The notes under the pieces: generated by a model
The model's database searches: none
What the model saw: only the letters and a program-made list of their open reading frames with translations
What the model was told of the DNA's origin: nothing
Position numbers and translations under genes: made by a program
Assembly: GCA_024663395.1 (NCBI GenBank)
Contig: JANFAH010000017.1
Span: 992,001 to 1,056,000, forward strand
Reading direction: 5' to 3'
DNA: 64,000 bases
From: Pisolithus tinctorius
Lineage: Eukaryota > Basidiomycota > Agaricomycetes > Boletales > Pisolithaceae
Shown: piece by piece, positions 1 to 11,456 of the stretch
Numbering within the stretch: position 1 is the first letter of the stretch
Layout: the number at the start of each line of letters is the position of its first letter

Positions 1-510
1 GGTCCAGCAGATGCTAAACGCATACCTCCGCCTGAGTTCAAGGTCGGAGAACAGGCCTACGTCAAAGCCAAGTACTTCCGCTCCACTCGTCCTTTGGAGA
101 AACTCTCCGAAAAGTACTTAGGTCCGTTCACCATCCTGGCCAGGCCAGGTACACATTCTGTCACCCTTAAGCTCCCTGACTCTATGCGCTCAGTACATCC
201 AGTCTTCCATGTCTCACAACTGGAAGCCGCAGCGGCTAACCCTTTCCCAAACCGACAACAACCTCCGCCTCCGCCAGTAGATGTCGATGGTGACCTTGAG
301 TACGAAGTGTCAGAGATACTCGAGTCTAAGGTGGACCGCCGTCGCCGCCAATGTCAACTCTTGTACCTAGTCCGCTGGGCTGGTTACGAGAACACCGACG
401 AAGAAACCTCTTGGTTGCTTGCAACTGAGCTAGATCACACTTCTGATATAGTGTCCGCTCTCCATGAATGCTATCCACACAAACCTGGCCCATATCAACC
501 TCCGCCATAA
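1..510 (+). CDS. Gypsy pol polyprotein C-terminus with chromodomain (5' cut by window)
   Basis: The frame is open from the first base, so the start lies outside the window. The first roughly 90 residues are the integrase C-terminal region (GPFTILARPG and HPVFHVSQLE are typical of the integrase tail of chromoviruses). From about 298 to 480 follows a chromodomain: EYEVSEILESK, the aromatic YLVRWAGYENTDEETSW block, then a helix. Chromodomains of this class recognise methylated histone tails and direct integration into heterochromatin. The reading frame ends cleanly at TAA 508-510. No damage is visible. Confidence 0.92.
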   Translation, partial: GPADAKRIPPPEFKVGEQAYVKAKYFRSTRPLEKLSEKYLGPFTILARPGTHSVTLKLPDSMRSVHPVFHVSQLEAAAANPFPNRQQPPPPPVDVDGDLEYEVSEILESKVDRRRRQCQLLYLVRWAGYENTDEETSWLLATELDHTSDIVSALHECYPHKPGPYQPPP

Positions 511-702
511 TACTCCGCCTACATAAACTTCCTCCGTGGGTCAACTCCGCCTCTTACCGAACTATCTTAAGTACTTTAGAATTTTCTCCGCTTATCCGTT
601 TCACTTCTCAGAGTCACAAACAGAATCACAAGTCTATTTCGTAGTAGTACAAAAAATATACAAACTAAAGACAAAAAAAAAAAAAAACAAAACAAAACTA
701 CT

Positions 703-1903
703 CTACTCTTCCATCGCTTGCTCTCTGCCACCTTCCTGTTCTTCACCGCCTTCCTGCTCTCCTTCGGCTTCTTCCTCGTTATCCCCCTCTGCACCTTCAT
801 CTGCTTCCTCTCGCTGGTCCTCCACCGCCTCCAACTGCGGCCTCTTCCATCCTCCTCCTGCGCATTCGAACTCGGCCACTCTGGCCTCATGCGCATCCTC
901 CCTTCTCCTCATCTCCGCCCACTCTGCCCAGGCGTGGTACAGCGCCCACTCGTCGGCGGTCCGCTCTGCAGCCTCCGCCATCTGCTCCGCTGCCTCTGCC
1001 ATCCCCTCGAAGGCCAGCGCAGCGGTCTCGTGCGCTTCGGCCTGCCTCTCCATGGCTTGCAGCTGTCGCTCGCGCTCCCACTCCGCCCACCGCGTGTGGA
1101 CTCCCGCACCCGAGGGACCCTCGAGCGGGGTCGCTGGCTCATCGTCTTCTCCGCCTGCCTCCCGCTCATCGTCAGCCTCCTCTGTCTCCGTCGCTCTTGC
1201 CTTCCCCTTCCCTCGCGGCTTCTTCTTTTTCTCCCCTTGGGAGCTTCCTGTCCCTGCCCTCTTCCGCGAGGGTCCTGCCACCACCTCTTCCCGCGTCCAG
1301 CTGCAGGTCTTCTTCTTGTTGTGGCAGGGCACACAAGCCCTGGTCTTACCTTGCCCTGGCTCGCACTGACCCGCTGTCAGACTTGCTATGCAGCGAGTGC
1401 AGGGGGGCCGCCTGGTCGCGGTGACCACCACAGAGGTCCCAGGGACCCTCTGGGCGGTGTTGACGTTGTAGACCACACCACTTAACCTGAAATAAAAAAT
1501 ACAAGTCAGGTCTGCCTGGCTCGTAGGATCCTGTCACTCACCTTTGCGCGGCCTCATCCCACCTGGCCTGGGCCCTCTCCTGAGAGGCTCTCTGCCTTTG
1601 CCTTTCGGCCTCTTCCTCCGCCGCCTTCTTCCTCTGTGCTTCCTCCTCTTCTTTCTGTCTCCGCTCCGCCTCCAGTCGCACCTCCTCCGCCTTTCGTCGT
1701 CTGGCCTGCTCCCGTTTGGCCTTGCGCTCTTTCTCTTTCTGCTCCACCTCCGCTCGCCAACGTGCTTTCTCTGCATTCTTCTCGCGCTCGGTGTCGGTCG
1801 AGTTGTCGGTAAGGATGACCAGCGCGTCGTCCGCGACTTGGGAGTAGTCGTGGGAGTGGCCTGGGGTTGGCTGGGGGGTTGTGTTCTTGCGCTGAGAGGA
1901 CAT
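703..1903 (-). CDS. Antisense zinc-cluster/coiled-coil protein inside gypsy A (two exons, 381 aa)
   Basis: Exon 1 runs 1903-1542 and exon 2 runs 1486-703, with a 55-bp intron that has a canonical GTGAGT donor and TTTCAG acceptor. The two exons total 1146 nt, exactly 382 codons with the stop, which supports this model. Exon 1 encodes a Thr/Asp-rich N-terminus followed by a long highly charged coiled coil. Exon 2 encodes a Cys cluster (CTRC, then C, then ACVPCHNKKKTCSW, similar in spacing to fungal Zn2Cys6 clusters), a basic stretch, a second helical region and an acidic Glu-rich tail. It lies between pol and the 3' LTR in reverse orientation. Role unknown; DNA binding or regulation of the element is only an inference. 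Two other zinc-cluster plus coiled-coil genes occur at 5460-7328 and 49966-52431. Confidence 0.8.
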
Positions 1904-2085
1904 GGTGATGAGGGAGGAAGGTACGAGGGTTCGGTACCCTAACACGTGTTTTTAAGCGGTACTTCGAACTCCGACGGAGCTCCGCCGCGGCTAAACCCAT
2001 TATCCTCGAGGCATCAAAATAATTTCAAATGATCAACTCGTGTTGATCTCGTTCCATACATGCGGCCTTCAGGGGTTCAGGCCCT

Positions 2086-2098
2086 AAGGGGGGGGCAC
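2086..2098 (+). other. Polypurine tract of gypsy A
   Basis: A run of purines (AAGGGGGGGGG, then CAC) lies directly before the TG that opens the 3' LTR. In LTR retrotransposons this position holds the primer site for plus-strand DNA synthesis. Confidence 0.7.
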
Positions 2099-2739
2099 TG
2101 TCATAACCGTGCGTTCACACTAAGCCCTTACTCACTCCGTGCTCCACTCCGCCGGTCATTCACTCACTCCACACCAACTCCACCCAACTTCTGTTGGTTG
2201 CAAACCATCTCCACTCCGACTACTGTCGGACTTGTGTCACTCTCCTACCAGACCGAGCGTGCCTGGACTGCTTCCTTTTCTGGATGTTCTGTGTTACCCG
2301 TTCGTATGTCCTCCGTCTACCCTTCATTCGTCGTCCAGGAAATTTTACTTGAAAACTTATGAGTCTCTGTATGTCAGTTCCGATTCCGGTTACTGTACCT
2401 CCGTAGCAGTATAAAGACATGTACTGTACTCCGCTGTTCCTCAGTATGAATATCAACTTAGTTCCTACTCCCTCTGATTCCGTCTTCTGTCTGTCGGAGT
2501 TATCTCCGACTCTCCGTCTGTACTCTCCCTCTGAAATACGAGGGCTGAGATCGTGCAAGGGGGTAGCACACGAGCTAAACCAGACACCCTCACTCCGCTC
2601 CGCCTCTGTCTCGGCGGACTTCGTTCCTGCCAACACTCCGCCAGTCGGAGTTTCGTTCTCCCCTGTCGGACTTGCTTCCGAACCACTCTCTAGACCTTAT
2701 ATAGCGTTGGAGTTGGTCGGAGTAGGCCCGGACTTGACA
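2099..2739 (+). repeat. 3' LTR of gypsy A (641 bp, LTR family A)
   Basis: The repeat starts TGTCATAACC and ends CGGACTTGACA. Both ends are confirmed by a second copy at 60421-63120 that has the same termini and a perfect 5-bp target duplication. A TATAAAG box lies at 2410-2416. Pyrimidine-rich direct motifs (CTCCGC and similar) are scattered through it. A related stretch (the TTCCTCAGTATGAATATC region near 2440) recurs in the insertion at 28495-28967. Confidence 0.88.
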
Positions 2740-3560
2740 GAGCCGGTCTCCAAACACCAATGCTGGTTGGACAAAGCCAAAGGGAAGAGACCCTGGACAG
2801 AAGGTGAGGTCATGATCAATTTGGATATACATAACTGATTGCACATTAAGTAAATTCCGTTGATGGCTCCGACTATGGACATTACTCAGAGGAGGAACTG
2901 GCTCCTCCCACAAAACCTTCCACCAAATGGAAATGGATAGATGGTATGTCGGAGCTGGTCAGATTTTTTACTGGTAACCCTAACATGACCTTGGAATTGT
3001 GTGCTGTAGATCATCCCGCTGGAACATCCAATGCACAGGAGGACAACAGATGGCAGAACCAGTCCACATCAGACCAGCACAATACAGCTACTGCATACCC
3101 CAATCCAGCTGGTAAGTGGTATCCGGCAACAATGAATATTGCTGATAGAATTGTATCAGACAATCATGCCAATGATGGTGTCAATTCAACTGCAAGGAAG
3201 CCCAAGCCCAAGCCAAGAATCAGATCCAATGGTCGGTTTCCATGCACACTTGGTTAATCCTCTCATTACAGCATTCTACAGCAGCCCAGAATGATAAGAC
3301 GGTCATATCACCTAATGATGGTAGGTATACATCCATAACACAATTACACACGCTTATCTATGTCAGGAGTTGATCCGGTGGGTAGGAATTCAAATGCCAG
3401 GCCTAGAGGCCATGCAATGGACAGGGACAATAGACTGTTGGATCAAGCAGAAGGGGATGCTGTGGCTTGTTGCCCAGAGCGGAATCATAGGCCCCCACAG
3501 CATCCAGATGATAATTATCCTACTCCAACCATGAGGAGGCAAAGGTAGAATTGAGGCTGG
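2740..3560 (+). pseudogene. Unrecognised gene remnants right of gypsy A
   Basis: Two short open stretches are seen (2946-3257, Asn/Asp/Thr-rich with a Lys-Pro repeat KPKPKPR; 3360-3548, Asp/Asn/Pro-rich), plus an apparent exon piece at about 2740-2802 followed by a GTGAGG donor-like site. I do not recognise the product. The pieces may be exons of one plus-strand gene interrupted by the LTR on its left, because coding-like sequence starts right at the LTR boundary. Confidence 0.3.
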
Positions 3561-3747
3561 TACCTAATGGTTTCCTGTAGACTGGCAACAAACATATATA
3601 GTGCACAGTGCAAGAATCGCCGGTGAATTACCAGCCCCATAGCTACCATGTACCATAACCCACTGTCACAATCCAATCATGGCCAATATGTGCACTTCTC
3701 CAATTCCATTCAACATAATGTTCATTGAAATGAGTTAAATATACAAA
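3561..3747. other. Short non-coding spacer
   Basis: No open frame, RNA gene or repeat is apparent. It separates the plus-strand remnants from the 3' end of the minus-strand Pro-rich gene. Confidence 0.5.
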
Positions 3748-4940
3748 TTAAAGCTGGTCTGGTTTAAGATGGTAGCCTACAACTGCCAGCTCTTCCTCCA
3801 GAAGATCTGCTAACTGTTGCTGGAATCTGGTAAGCATGGAATGCCGCTCAACATGTGATCGCCACTCCCTGGTTGCATCCACCAGGGTATTTGCATAATA
3901 CCTATATGTGGTGATCAGATTGGCATTGTGTGTGGCATTGATGTCTGGCTGACACGCCCCACTCCTAGCCATGATACTGGAGATCTGCCTTGACATTTGA
4001 ACTGGTAGACATGTTTAGCTATGGTTGTGTAGGAACTTCTGGACTTATGCTCAGTTTGTGGAGTATCAACTCCTGGCTGTATGGCGAACTCCTGGGAGAC
4101 TGCGAAAAGCTCTGAATGCGACAACGGGATTGGAACCAGTGACAGGGATCTAGCCAGTGGTATCAATGTGGAGCTGCATGATGCAGGAGCATCTGAAAGG
4201 TCCATAGGTTGATGAGGACCAGGGAAATTGCCACCGGGCAATGCAAATGTTGTTGGGCTTGGAACCGGGATAGGATTGCGATGGGCTGGTGACACAGAAG
4301 GAGTCAAGGACCAAAATTGGGGCTCATGCAATAGGATGAGTGGTCATGATGATTGGCCAGCTGCTTGAGTTGGGTAGGTGTGAGCTGATGATCTTGTGGC
4401 AGCAGGCGACTGAAATGCTGGTTCTTGTAAAGGACTGACCGGTGGGGACTGAAATGGTGGGGGCGAACCCCAAGGCAGCTCATGCAATGGAGTACCTGGG
4501 GAAACAGGCAGTGGTGATTTGTCCCATGCTGGCTCAAGTAATGGGGTGCTGTCAGAGAGGCATGTTGATATGGAGTCCCAAGGAGGCTCAACCAATGGGC
4601 TGCTAGAGGAGGGAGATGGTGCAAATGACTCCCATGCTGGCTCTATCAAAGGTGATCTGGGTGAACCAGGGGACTGGAAGGAGGGTTCTGGTCCAGTTGT
4701 GTGTGTTGTTTGAGCTGGGGACAGCTTGAAAGGTGGCTCGTGTAACGGGGATGATGGCATGTCCAGCAGGTCATCTTCAGTAAGCATTTCCTCATCCTCA
4801 TTGAGAGATGTGAGCCACTGCATATCATGGCATGACGGAATTACTGCACACAGTCATTAGAAGTAATGGTCCTTGGACCAACTGACTTATGGAGTTTATC
4901 TGGACTGCTGGAACTGAATCTAACATTTCTGGGAGCCATA
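3748..4940 (-). CDS. Multi-exon Pro/Ser-rich protein, family not recognised
   Basis: A plausible start is MAPRNVRFSSSSPDK near 4940, followed by a splice into 4823-4344, then a frame change (probably an intron) into about 4331-3990, and a last exon 3996-3748 ending in a helical segment (QQLADLLEEELAVVGYHL). The middle part has an acidic patch (LNEDEEMLTEDDLLDMP) and imperfect repeats of PLxEPAWxS/PSSPLxEPP, about 16-20 residues each, repeated some seven times. Such repeats suggest a disordered linker. Function unknown. It lies head to head with the zinc-cluster gene at 5460, leaving about 0.5 kb for a shared promoter. Confidence 0.45.
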
Positions 4941-5459
4941 TGAAAGTTTGAAATGTTGTAGGCGCTGTGGGGATTACACCGATGTTTGAGAATGATTTTG
5001 GTACCAGTGATAAGACTAGAACATGGCCAGCACTGCCGGCAGGCACCTTGTTTACCACGCCAGAACACAGTCATGACCGGTGGGTTTTTCCTTGCAGAGT
5101 CAATTATCAGGCAGATGTGTGGATGTCGAAAAAAGTGTCTCATTTTTGGGCTGGAGTGACCTTATAAACAAGGTGATTGTATTACACAATATTTTTTCAC
5201 CAGTCATCATGCAGGATGTGCAAGTGCATACATAATGTAAATGGGCACTTAGTGGAATGACTGTCAACTGCCATACAATACTCCCAGCAAAATATGTTCA
5301 ATGGTTAAACCAGTCCATTGAATATTGTAAATCACAGCATCACCAGAGTGAGCATTTGTATTGTGCTTACGTAAGCCTGTTGAATGGTGTATGCTAGCTG
5401 GCAAATTCACCACACCGCTCAAGCACCCACCACCTGCACACCCAAGGTGAAACAGCACT
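4941..5459. promoter_or_regulatory. Intergenic region between two divergent genes
   Basis: The minus-strand Pro-rich gene starts near 4940 and the plus-strand zinc-cluster gene at 5460. The gap holds no convincing gene. It is the likely shared promoter region of the pair; no specific box stands out. Confidence 0.35.
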
Positions 5460-7328
5460 ATGTCTACCGCCAACACCAGCACCTTCATCCTGGCACAATC
5501 GACCGACAACATCCAGCCAGCCATCACCACTGAAAATGCCAAGCAGATGGTCAAGGAGGCTGCCAGGGTTACAATGCAGGAACTAAAAGGGCTTTGGGGC
5601 TGGGACGGTACACACTGGTGCAAAGTGGCTCAGCTTGTGTGGGCCCAGCTGGTAAGTGAAATCACAGCCATGATATCCATTCCTGAAATCTATGTAGGGA
5701 ATGGTCCACACGGTTGTTCAACATCTACCCCCGGCATTCGAGATCCCTCCACATCTTATTGCTATCGATATGCACATGGTTGACCCAGCAATAATCGTGG
5801 CAACACAGATGTGGCCCCCTTTCAACCAGATGATGATGGCACGAGAGGCCGATGTGAAGGATCATCCATGGTATCGCCTTCGTCACCAGCCTAAGTCTCA
5901 CCCATATTACAAGGTGATGGAGGAGCTTACCGGGCCTTCGTCAAGGGCCAAGCACCAGGCACAGCTGGTGGATAAGGGGAAGGGGAAAGAGTTGGGTATG
6001 GATGAGGCTCACGGGACTTGGCTTCCAGGTGAGCACTGATTCTGACAATGGCAATTGGGTAGACCACTGACATGGGATCTCGAACATGCACCCACAGATA
6101 TTACGGCTAAGACCACTGGAGTTGTGATGCAGAAGCTGGGAAATGAAGAGGATCAGAACCAGGAGAAGGCACAGGGCCATAGCCAGTCAAGACATGGCTG
6201 GCCAGTGGCTAAGCCTGTCGATGCCAGTGATCAGACCAGTCGAGGCCGGAGCCAGTCAAGGAGACCAACAAAGAAGATGAAACTAGTTGACGAGGATGTG
6301 CAGGACTGGCGAGACATCAACAACCCTCCTGAGTCTTGGGAGGTAGTGGCAGAAGCTGAGCAGTGTGTGAGATGCTGGGACAGGAGTTGGCCCTGTACGG
6401 TGCTAGCTGGCAGGGCATGCTGGCAATGCCACTGTATGAAATACTCATGCAGCTTGTTCAAGGGGAGGGGAGACAAGTCCAAGATGCAGTGAAAAGCCTC
6501 CCGATCAAGGCCTCGCCAGCAACGATCCCCAGAAGACACTGCTGGCCTTCCCACCACTTCAACGCTTGCTATGCCAGCTCCATCGACCGGTCGATGAGCC
6601 AAACATCAAAGGGCACCAAGCCAAAATCAATCTGCCGGTCCATCCAAAATAACAAGCTGTCATTTGTCTCCTGGCCCACAGACTGGCTGCCCCAGTAAGT
6701 TGTTCACAGTCCTATATTTTTGGCTAATTGGTTGAACTAATATTTCTACTGAGTAGTGGAAATTATTACTCCATCATGGCTATCCCAGTCACAGTCTTGT
6801 GCAAGAAGCATTGCAACAGACCCACCCATCACTCCAGTGCTGACTACTACAACCGGTGCTGATGATCCATGCCATTGTGACAAATATCAGGAAGAGGTTA
6901 CCATCCTAAAGTGGGAGAATGCTGACATGAGGCAGGAGATAGAAGTAACCTGTACTGAGCTTGCCGCTCTCCATCGGGTGGTAGATGCCATCCATAATCA
7001 CCTATTCCTGGCCCCAGACGTGCTTAACCATCCTCTGGTCCCATTTCACGCTACCTCCAACCCTACACCAGTACCTCACATGCCAGTCATGGTCAAACTT
7101 GACACTGCCACCAGTGTTGTAGCGGTTCAATCATCCCGAAGCAGCTCAAGACAGGAGTCCACTGAACCCCCTCCAGCTTCATTCAAGGGAGGTGCTGGCT
7201 TGGAAGTACCTCCTTTGAATGTCAAACCTGTGCATGGACCTGCTGGAGGTCTGGCAATCTCTATTACTCTGCCACCACCAGCAGTTGGATCAGCACCCAG
7301 ACAGGAAGGTAGGATGGAGGTCAACTAA
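5460..7328 (+). CDS. Zinc-cluster/coiled-coil protein, multi-exon
   Basis: Exon-like blocks are 5460-5650 (helical, starting MSTANTSTFILAQ), about 5700-6030, 6055-6490 and 6756-7328. The third block carries a Cys cluster: CVRC, then C, then ACWQCHCMKYSCS, close in spacing to those at 703-1903 and 49966-52431. Before it comes a basic stretch (RGRSQSRRPTKKMK). The last block has a coiled coil (EEVTILKWENADMRQEIEV) and a Ser/Pro-rich tail. The second block resembles the start of the 49966-52431 gene, sharing an acidic/basic segment after a DHPW motif. Role unknown; I infer a DNA-binding accessory protein of a DNA transposon. Exon joints are uncertain. Confidence 0.5.
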
Positions 7329-7760
7329 CATTAATGTACATATCATTTCGCAATCCATTCATGTTTTTTTGTCTTTGTACTTGTACTTTGTTAGCTGGAG
7401 CAATATATTCTATATTGTCAAAATGCGATCTCCAGGAAGAAGTAGCTACTGCTGCTGGTAGTTGTTACTGTATGATTCAGATACTGGAAAACCAATCTGG
7501 TATGGTGAGGTCTGTACCAAGGCTGTGGTGTGACAAGTGCTAAGGGCCAATGGAGTCATGGTTCACCTAGATGATTGAATGATGACTGGCTGGCATAACT
7601 CAATTGCTTTTGCTGTATAGCATGATGGTGGCTTTCATGGTATTGTTCTGGCTTGCTGGAGGCCATAAAGCATTGAATTCACGGTTTAAATGCACTTGGT
7701 AGTTAGCTAGTCTTCTGGTCATTACCAGAGCCACCATTGTGGTAATACATGCATCTCTGG
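7329..7760. other. Spacer without recognisable gene
   Basis: AT-richer than its neighbours, with no credible coding frame. It leads into the repeat array on its right. Confidence 0.5.
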
Positions 7761-8905
7761 CATGGTACTGGTACCAGTACATACATACACTGTGGACCTG
7801 CTCCCGGGAGGTCAGGCAGGTCAGGAATGGTATGGTATAATTACTGGGCAGGCCTCCATGGCATTGGTGCTGTACCAGAACACATTACAATGGCATAGGT
7901 GCTGGGACAGCTTCCACAGCATTGGTGTTTTGCTGGAACACATTACATTACAATGGTGCCAGAATGGCCTGCATGATGGCCCCATGGCATTGGGGATGTG
8001 CCAGCACTAATTGCAAAGGTGCCGGGATGGCTTGCATGATGGACCTATCACATTGGGGATATGCTGGAATACATAGAGCTGGTGCTGGGATGGCCTCCAT
8101 GGCATTGGGGATGTGCTGGCACTCATTACAAAGGTGCCAGGATGGTTTGCATGATGGACCTGTGGCATTGGGGATATGCTGGAATACATGGAACTGGTGC
8201 TGGGCCAGCCTCCATGGCATTGGTCCAGTGCCAGTACACATTACAATGGTGCAAGAATGGCCTGCACAATAGGCCTCATGGTATTGGGGATGGCCAGAAC
8301 ATATTGCATAGGTTCTGGCATGGCTTCCATGGCATTGGTGTTGTGCTGGAACACATTCCAATGGTACCAGGATGGCCTGCATGATGGCCCCATGGCATTG
8401 GGGATGTGCTGGAACACATGGACCTGGTGCCGGTGCCGACTTACAATACATCAGTGCTGGGACAGCTTCCATGATGGCCCCAGGGCAGTGGTGATGTGCC
8501 AGAGCACATGGCATTGGTACCAGCATGGCTTCCATGGCATTGGCATTGTGCCAGTTCACATTAAATCAGTGCCGACATGGATGGCTTCCATGGCATTAGT
8601 CCTGGGTTTGTGTTGGCCTGGCTCACATTGCTTTGGTGCTGGGATGCCTTGGATGGCATTGGTATTGGGTCTGCCCACGTGGAATCGATCCCAGGACAGC
8701 CAGCATGGCATTGGTGTTGTGCCAGCCTGCATGGCATTGGTATTGGTCCTATTCATATTGCATTGGTGTTGGCCTGGCTCACATGGCAATCGTCCCAGGA
8801 TGGCCTGCATGGCATTTGTGGTGGGCCGGCCCACGTGGCAGTGTTGCCAGGACGGCTAGCATGGCATTGGTGTTGGGCCGGCTTGCATGACAGTGCTGCC
8901 AGGGG
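7761..8905. repeat. Imperfect tandem array, about 50-65-bp units (subterminal type)
   Basis: Units are built around CATGGCATTGG, GATGTGCTGG, ACATTACAA(A/T)GGTGC and GGCCTGCATGATGG, repeated about twenty times with drift in length. All frames are open over long stretches because the units are GC-balanced and lack stops; that is not evidence for a protein. Comparable arrays sit just inside the ends of both KDZ elements in this window, so I infer that this is the right subterminal region of a third, older element whose left part lies beyond gypsy A. Confidence 0.7.
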
Positions 8906-9460
8906 TGAACTCTGGGGCTGAGCCCATCCATACCTTCCAGGGACACCCAACTCTGGGCTTACCTGGGACTACTCATATTGCAGTGGCTACACCCTAGTCC
9001 CACAGCTGGCTTGTACCCCATGATGACAATTCTAACCTCTGTGCAGCCATTCTCTATAATGACTCCTACTTATGGGCTCAGCTGTATGCTATGGTGACAC
9101 TCATTTATTGGGCCCCCCCATAGTCCATGATGACACTTACTCCCCAGCCTGCTTGTAACTGACAATGACAATTCAAACCACAGCTGCACCATTCCTCATG
9201 ACAACATTTCCTCCCAAGCTCAGCTGTACTACATGGTGACACTCATCAGTTGGGCTCTCCCATACTACAAGGTGACAATAGGTTCATGGCTCTCATGTAA
9301 CACACGTGCACAAGCCATACATGGGCTCAACCTCCGCTGGCCTGTCACCAACAGCCAATTGTCAGCCTCCACTGACTGTCTCATATGGCCTAACCAGGTG
9401 CATGGGCTCTGAGCACCGTGTTTTCTCGTTCTTTTCAGTTCCATCACTGACAACATGAGA
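8906..9460. repeat. Second degenerate repeat region
   Basis: Spaced copies of CCATGATGACA, GGTGACA(C/A)TCAT, CTCAGCTGTA and TGGGCTC(A/T) recur about every 60-90 bp. It continues the array on its left with different units and probably holds the right end of the third element. No terminus can be fixed because the matching left end is outside the window. Confidence 0.5.
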
Positions 9461-10555
9461 TATCACTGACATCTCCCCTGTATTTTTCCCTGTTCAGTTG
9501 TCTTGAGCTTCCGCTTCTAATTCACCATCTTACTCCCTGAAAACTCCTCAAAGAAGGTGCACTGATGAAAGCAAAGTGAGAGTGTATGCTATGGGTACTA
9601 TGGAGCAATATTCTCTTACTTCTCAATGAGAGCAGCAGTGGAGGGTTATACAGCATGGCAAGTCCACCATTTCATAACCATCCCATTCCATATTGGCCTG
9701 ACATGGCCCCCAGCCTCTCCCCACTCACAAACTCAAAATCTGTCCATCATGCAACCACACACTCTAACGATGCTCTCATCCGCCATGCCTATCCACGGTG
9801 CAGGGGGACCCTAGTACTACATGCTTCGAATGTCAATGAAGCACATGCATGGGCAGAAGCAATCACACAGGCGGTTGCGAAGGCAAGGGAGGGTATCGTA
9901 GTGGTTGTTGGTGATTCGAGGTGGATTCGCACCTGCCATTGTTGGTGTGGAGGATGGGACACATTCCAGGTGCATGGACACGTCGAGTGAGTGTGGATGT
10001 TAGCAATGGGAGCATCAGGCTGACTGCTGGTAGTTGATCTGCTCAGACTGGATAATATTGTAGTTTCAGGGGACATACGAACTTGTCATGGATCAGACTA
10101 TTATCTCATGTCAGCGCTTTTTGGACAGACTTGTCTTCGTATTTCAAGTTTTTTCGTTCCACTTACTAGCTCATAATAAGGTAGACGATCGTGCTGGGAT
10201 TGGCCACTAAGGACAGTTCCATACTGACTTGTTGTATATTTCGGGCTTCTAGTGTTTCGGTGTAATAGTCTGAGTATGCACATCCATTGCCGTACGATGG
10301 CTAAGACTCTTTGGAGAGTATCCTTCCACGAGGTATAAAGTATGGGTCAACACCACATCCACTAGATGCAGTTGTACCATGGCAACAGTGTATTGCACTT
10401 ATTTGCGACAGCAAGCTTTCTTTACATCTACACCTTCACCATCCAATGCCTGAACAACACCCTGCCACTCGTGAATGAGTTGGATGAGTGTGGCCATACC
10501 AAGCAGAATGCCCGTGTCAGGTTCCTATCTAGGCACGAGTCATGTATGTGCAAAG
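9461..10555. other. Stretch with no recognised gene
   Basis: One open frame at 9586-9990 (plus) is mildly protein-like in its second half (a helix EAHAWAEAITQAVAKARE then IVVVVGD), which is faintly reminiscent of the RNase H entry of LINE-type elements, but breaks down after that. The rest shows nothing I can name. Confidence 0.3.
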
Positions 10556-11215
10556 TCTATCAAGGAGAGTGCGAACAGGGGAACAGGGGAGAGTCATCCT
10601 CCTCAGCCTTGTCTTCATGGTTTTCCTCAAAGTGCTTGATGATGTGACTCATTGCAACAACGCTATCCAGAGGGCCATGTTCGTCTAGTTCGACAGTGAT
10701 CTTATCCTCATCTTCATCCTCTTCGTACAAGGGCACTTCTGCTTTCCAACCCAAGCCAAATTCATCAGAAGTGGAGGCTTGTCATTCAATACAGAGATGC
10801 CTTCTGGTGTCCACACAGCCATTGCTGCATGTACCCAGTTACCTTCATGCATGATAAGGACACTCCTGCCTATGATGCATACTTCTGCTTCAGCAAGTGC
10901 CACCCAGAGATGGTCGAGTGCCTCGAGCAGGCACATGAGCAGAACAAAGAGGGAATGTGAAGGTAGGCTTCATTGGATGTTATCAGGCATGGTCATGACA
11001 TTGCATGAAATCCATATGCGAGATTGTTGAGGACAATTGTGGTTGTCATTCCATTGGCTGGTGCCAGCATCAGTTTCGGTAAGCAGTGTATGAGGTGGTT
11101 GCCAGGCAATGGAACCCCTAGGAATCTCAGGATCCAAGGCAGTAGCGATGTCAATCATGATGCAGCCATGGTTGCGATGTCAATGTCTGGCAATATGCCA
11201 TCACAAACGAGCTAA
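10556..11215 (-). pseudogene. Minus-strand gene remnants, unrecognised
   Basis: Three open pieces on the minus strand look coding: about 11158-10970, 10936-10685 (helical, CLLEALDHLWVALAEAE, then a patterned stretch VLIMHEGNWVHAAMAVW) and 10754-10560 (acidic, EEDEDEDKITVELDEHG). Frame changes between them could be introns or lesions. I do not recognise the family. It lies just outside the left end of the KDZ element, so it may belong to the older sequence that the KDZ element entered. Confidence 0.3.
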
Positions 11216-11336
11216 TAACATGCCCAGTTCCCTAGGGGGGGAGGGTTGGTTTGAGAAGCAATGAGCCATCCTTGGCTGACTGTATGCCTGTCTGTCCACT
11301 GACCCATGAGGAGAGGAGCACTGGGGGTAGAATGGT

Positions 11337-11345
11337 ATGGAGTCA
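11337..11345 (+). repeat. Candidate 9-bp target duplication, left copy (ATGGAGTCA)
   Basis: ATGGAGTCA here is repeated in the same orientation at 25775-25783, just beyond the opposite end of the KDZ element. An exact 9-mer within about 20 bp of both independently recognised inverted ends is unlikely by chance. Confidence 0.6.
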
Positions 11346-11352
11346 GACCCTT

Positions 11353-11452
11353 CAGTCACATGTAATCCAGAAAGTGGGTCATCTGACATGCACATTTGGT
11401 CCTGAAAGTGGGACTAACCAACATCAGCCTGTAGACCCTGATGGTGGATAGG
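11353..11452 (+). repeat. Left terminal inverted repeat of the KDZ element
   Basis: Starts CAGTCACATGTAATCC. It pairs with the reverse complement of 25665-25765, with shared blocks AAAGTGGGTCATC, GACATG, TCCTGAAA and TGGGACTAAC in the same order and spacing. Confidence 0.85.
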
Positions 11453-11456
11453 CCAA

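Larger units (their letters stand above)
1..2739 (+). mobile_element. Ty3/gypsy retrotransposon A, 3' part
   Basis: This is the right-hand part of a chromodomain-bearing Ty3/gypsy (chromovirus-type) LTR retrotransposon; the rest lies left of the window. In order one sees the C-terminus of pol, an antisense two-exon gene, a polypurine tract and a complete 3' LTR. The coding parts are free of stops, so this copy is younger than the gypsy element at 26-55 kb. It probably inserted into the older DNA-transposon relic that continues to its right, because gene fragments of that relic resume immediately after the LTR. Confidence 0.88.

Noticed and set aside
536..1485. Plus-strand frames of 255-277 codons, Ser/Pro/Leu-rich
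   Set aside because: They are the complement of the well-supported spliced minus-strand zinc-cluster gene.
7948..8859. Open frames of 200-227 codons on both strands rich in Met, His and Trp
   Set aside because: They are read-throughs of the 50-65-bp subterminal-type repeats (CATGGCATTGG units), not a protein.
9586..9990. RNase H or LINE fragment
   Set aside because: Only a helix and a short hydrophobic strand are suggestive; no catalytic motif follows and both flanks are non-coding.
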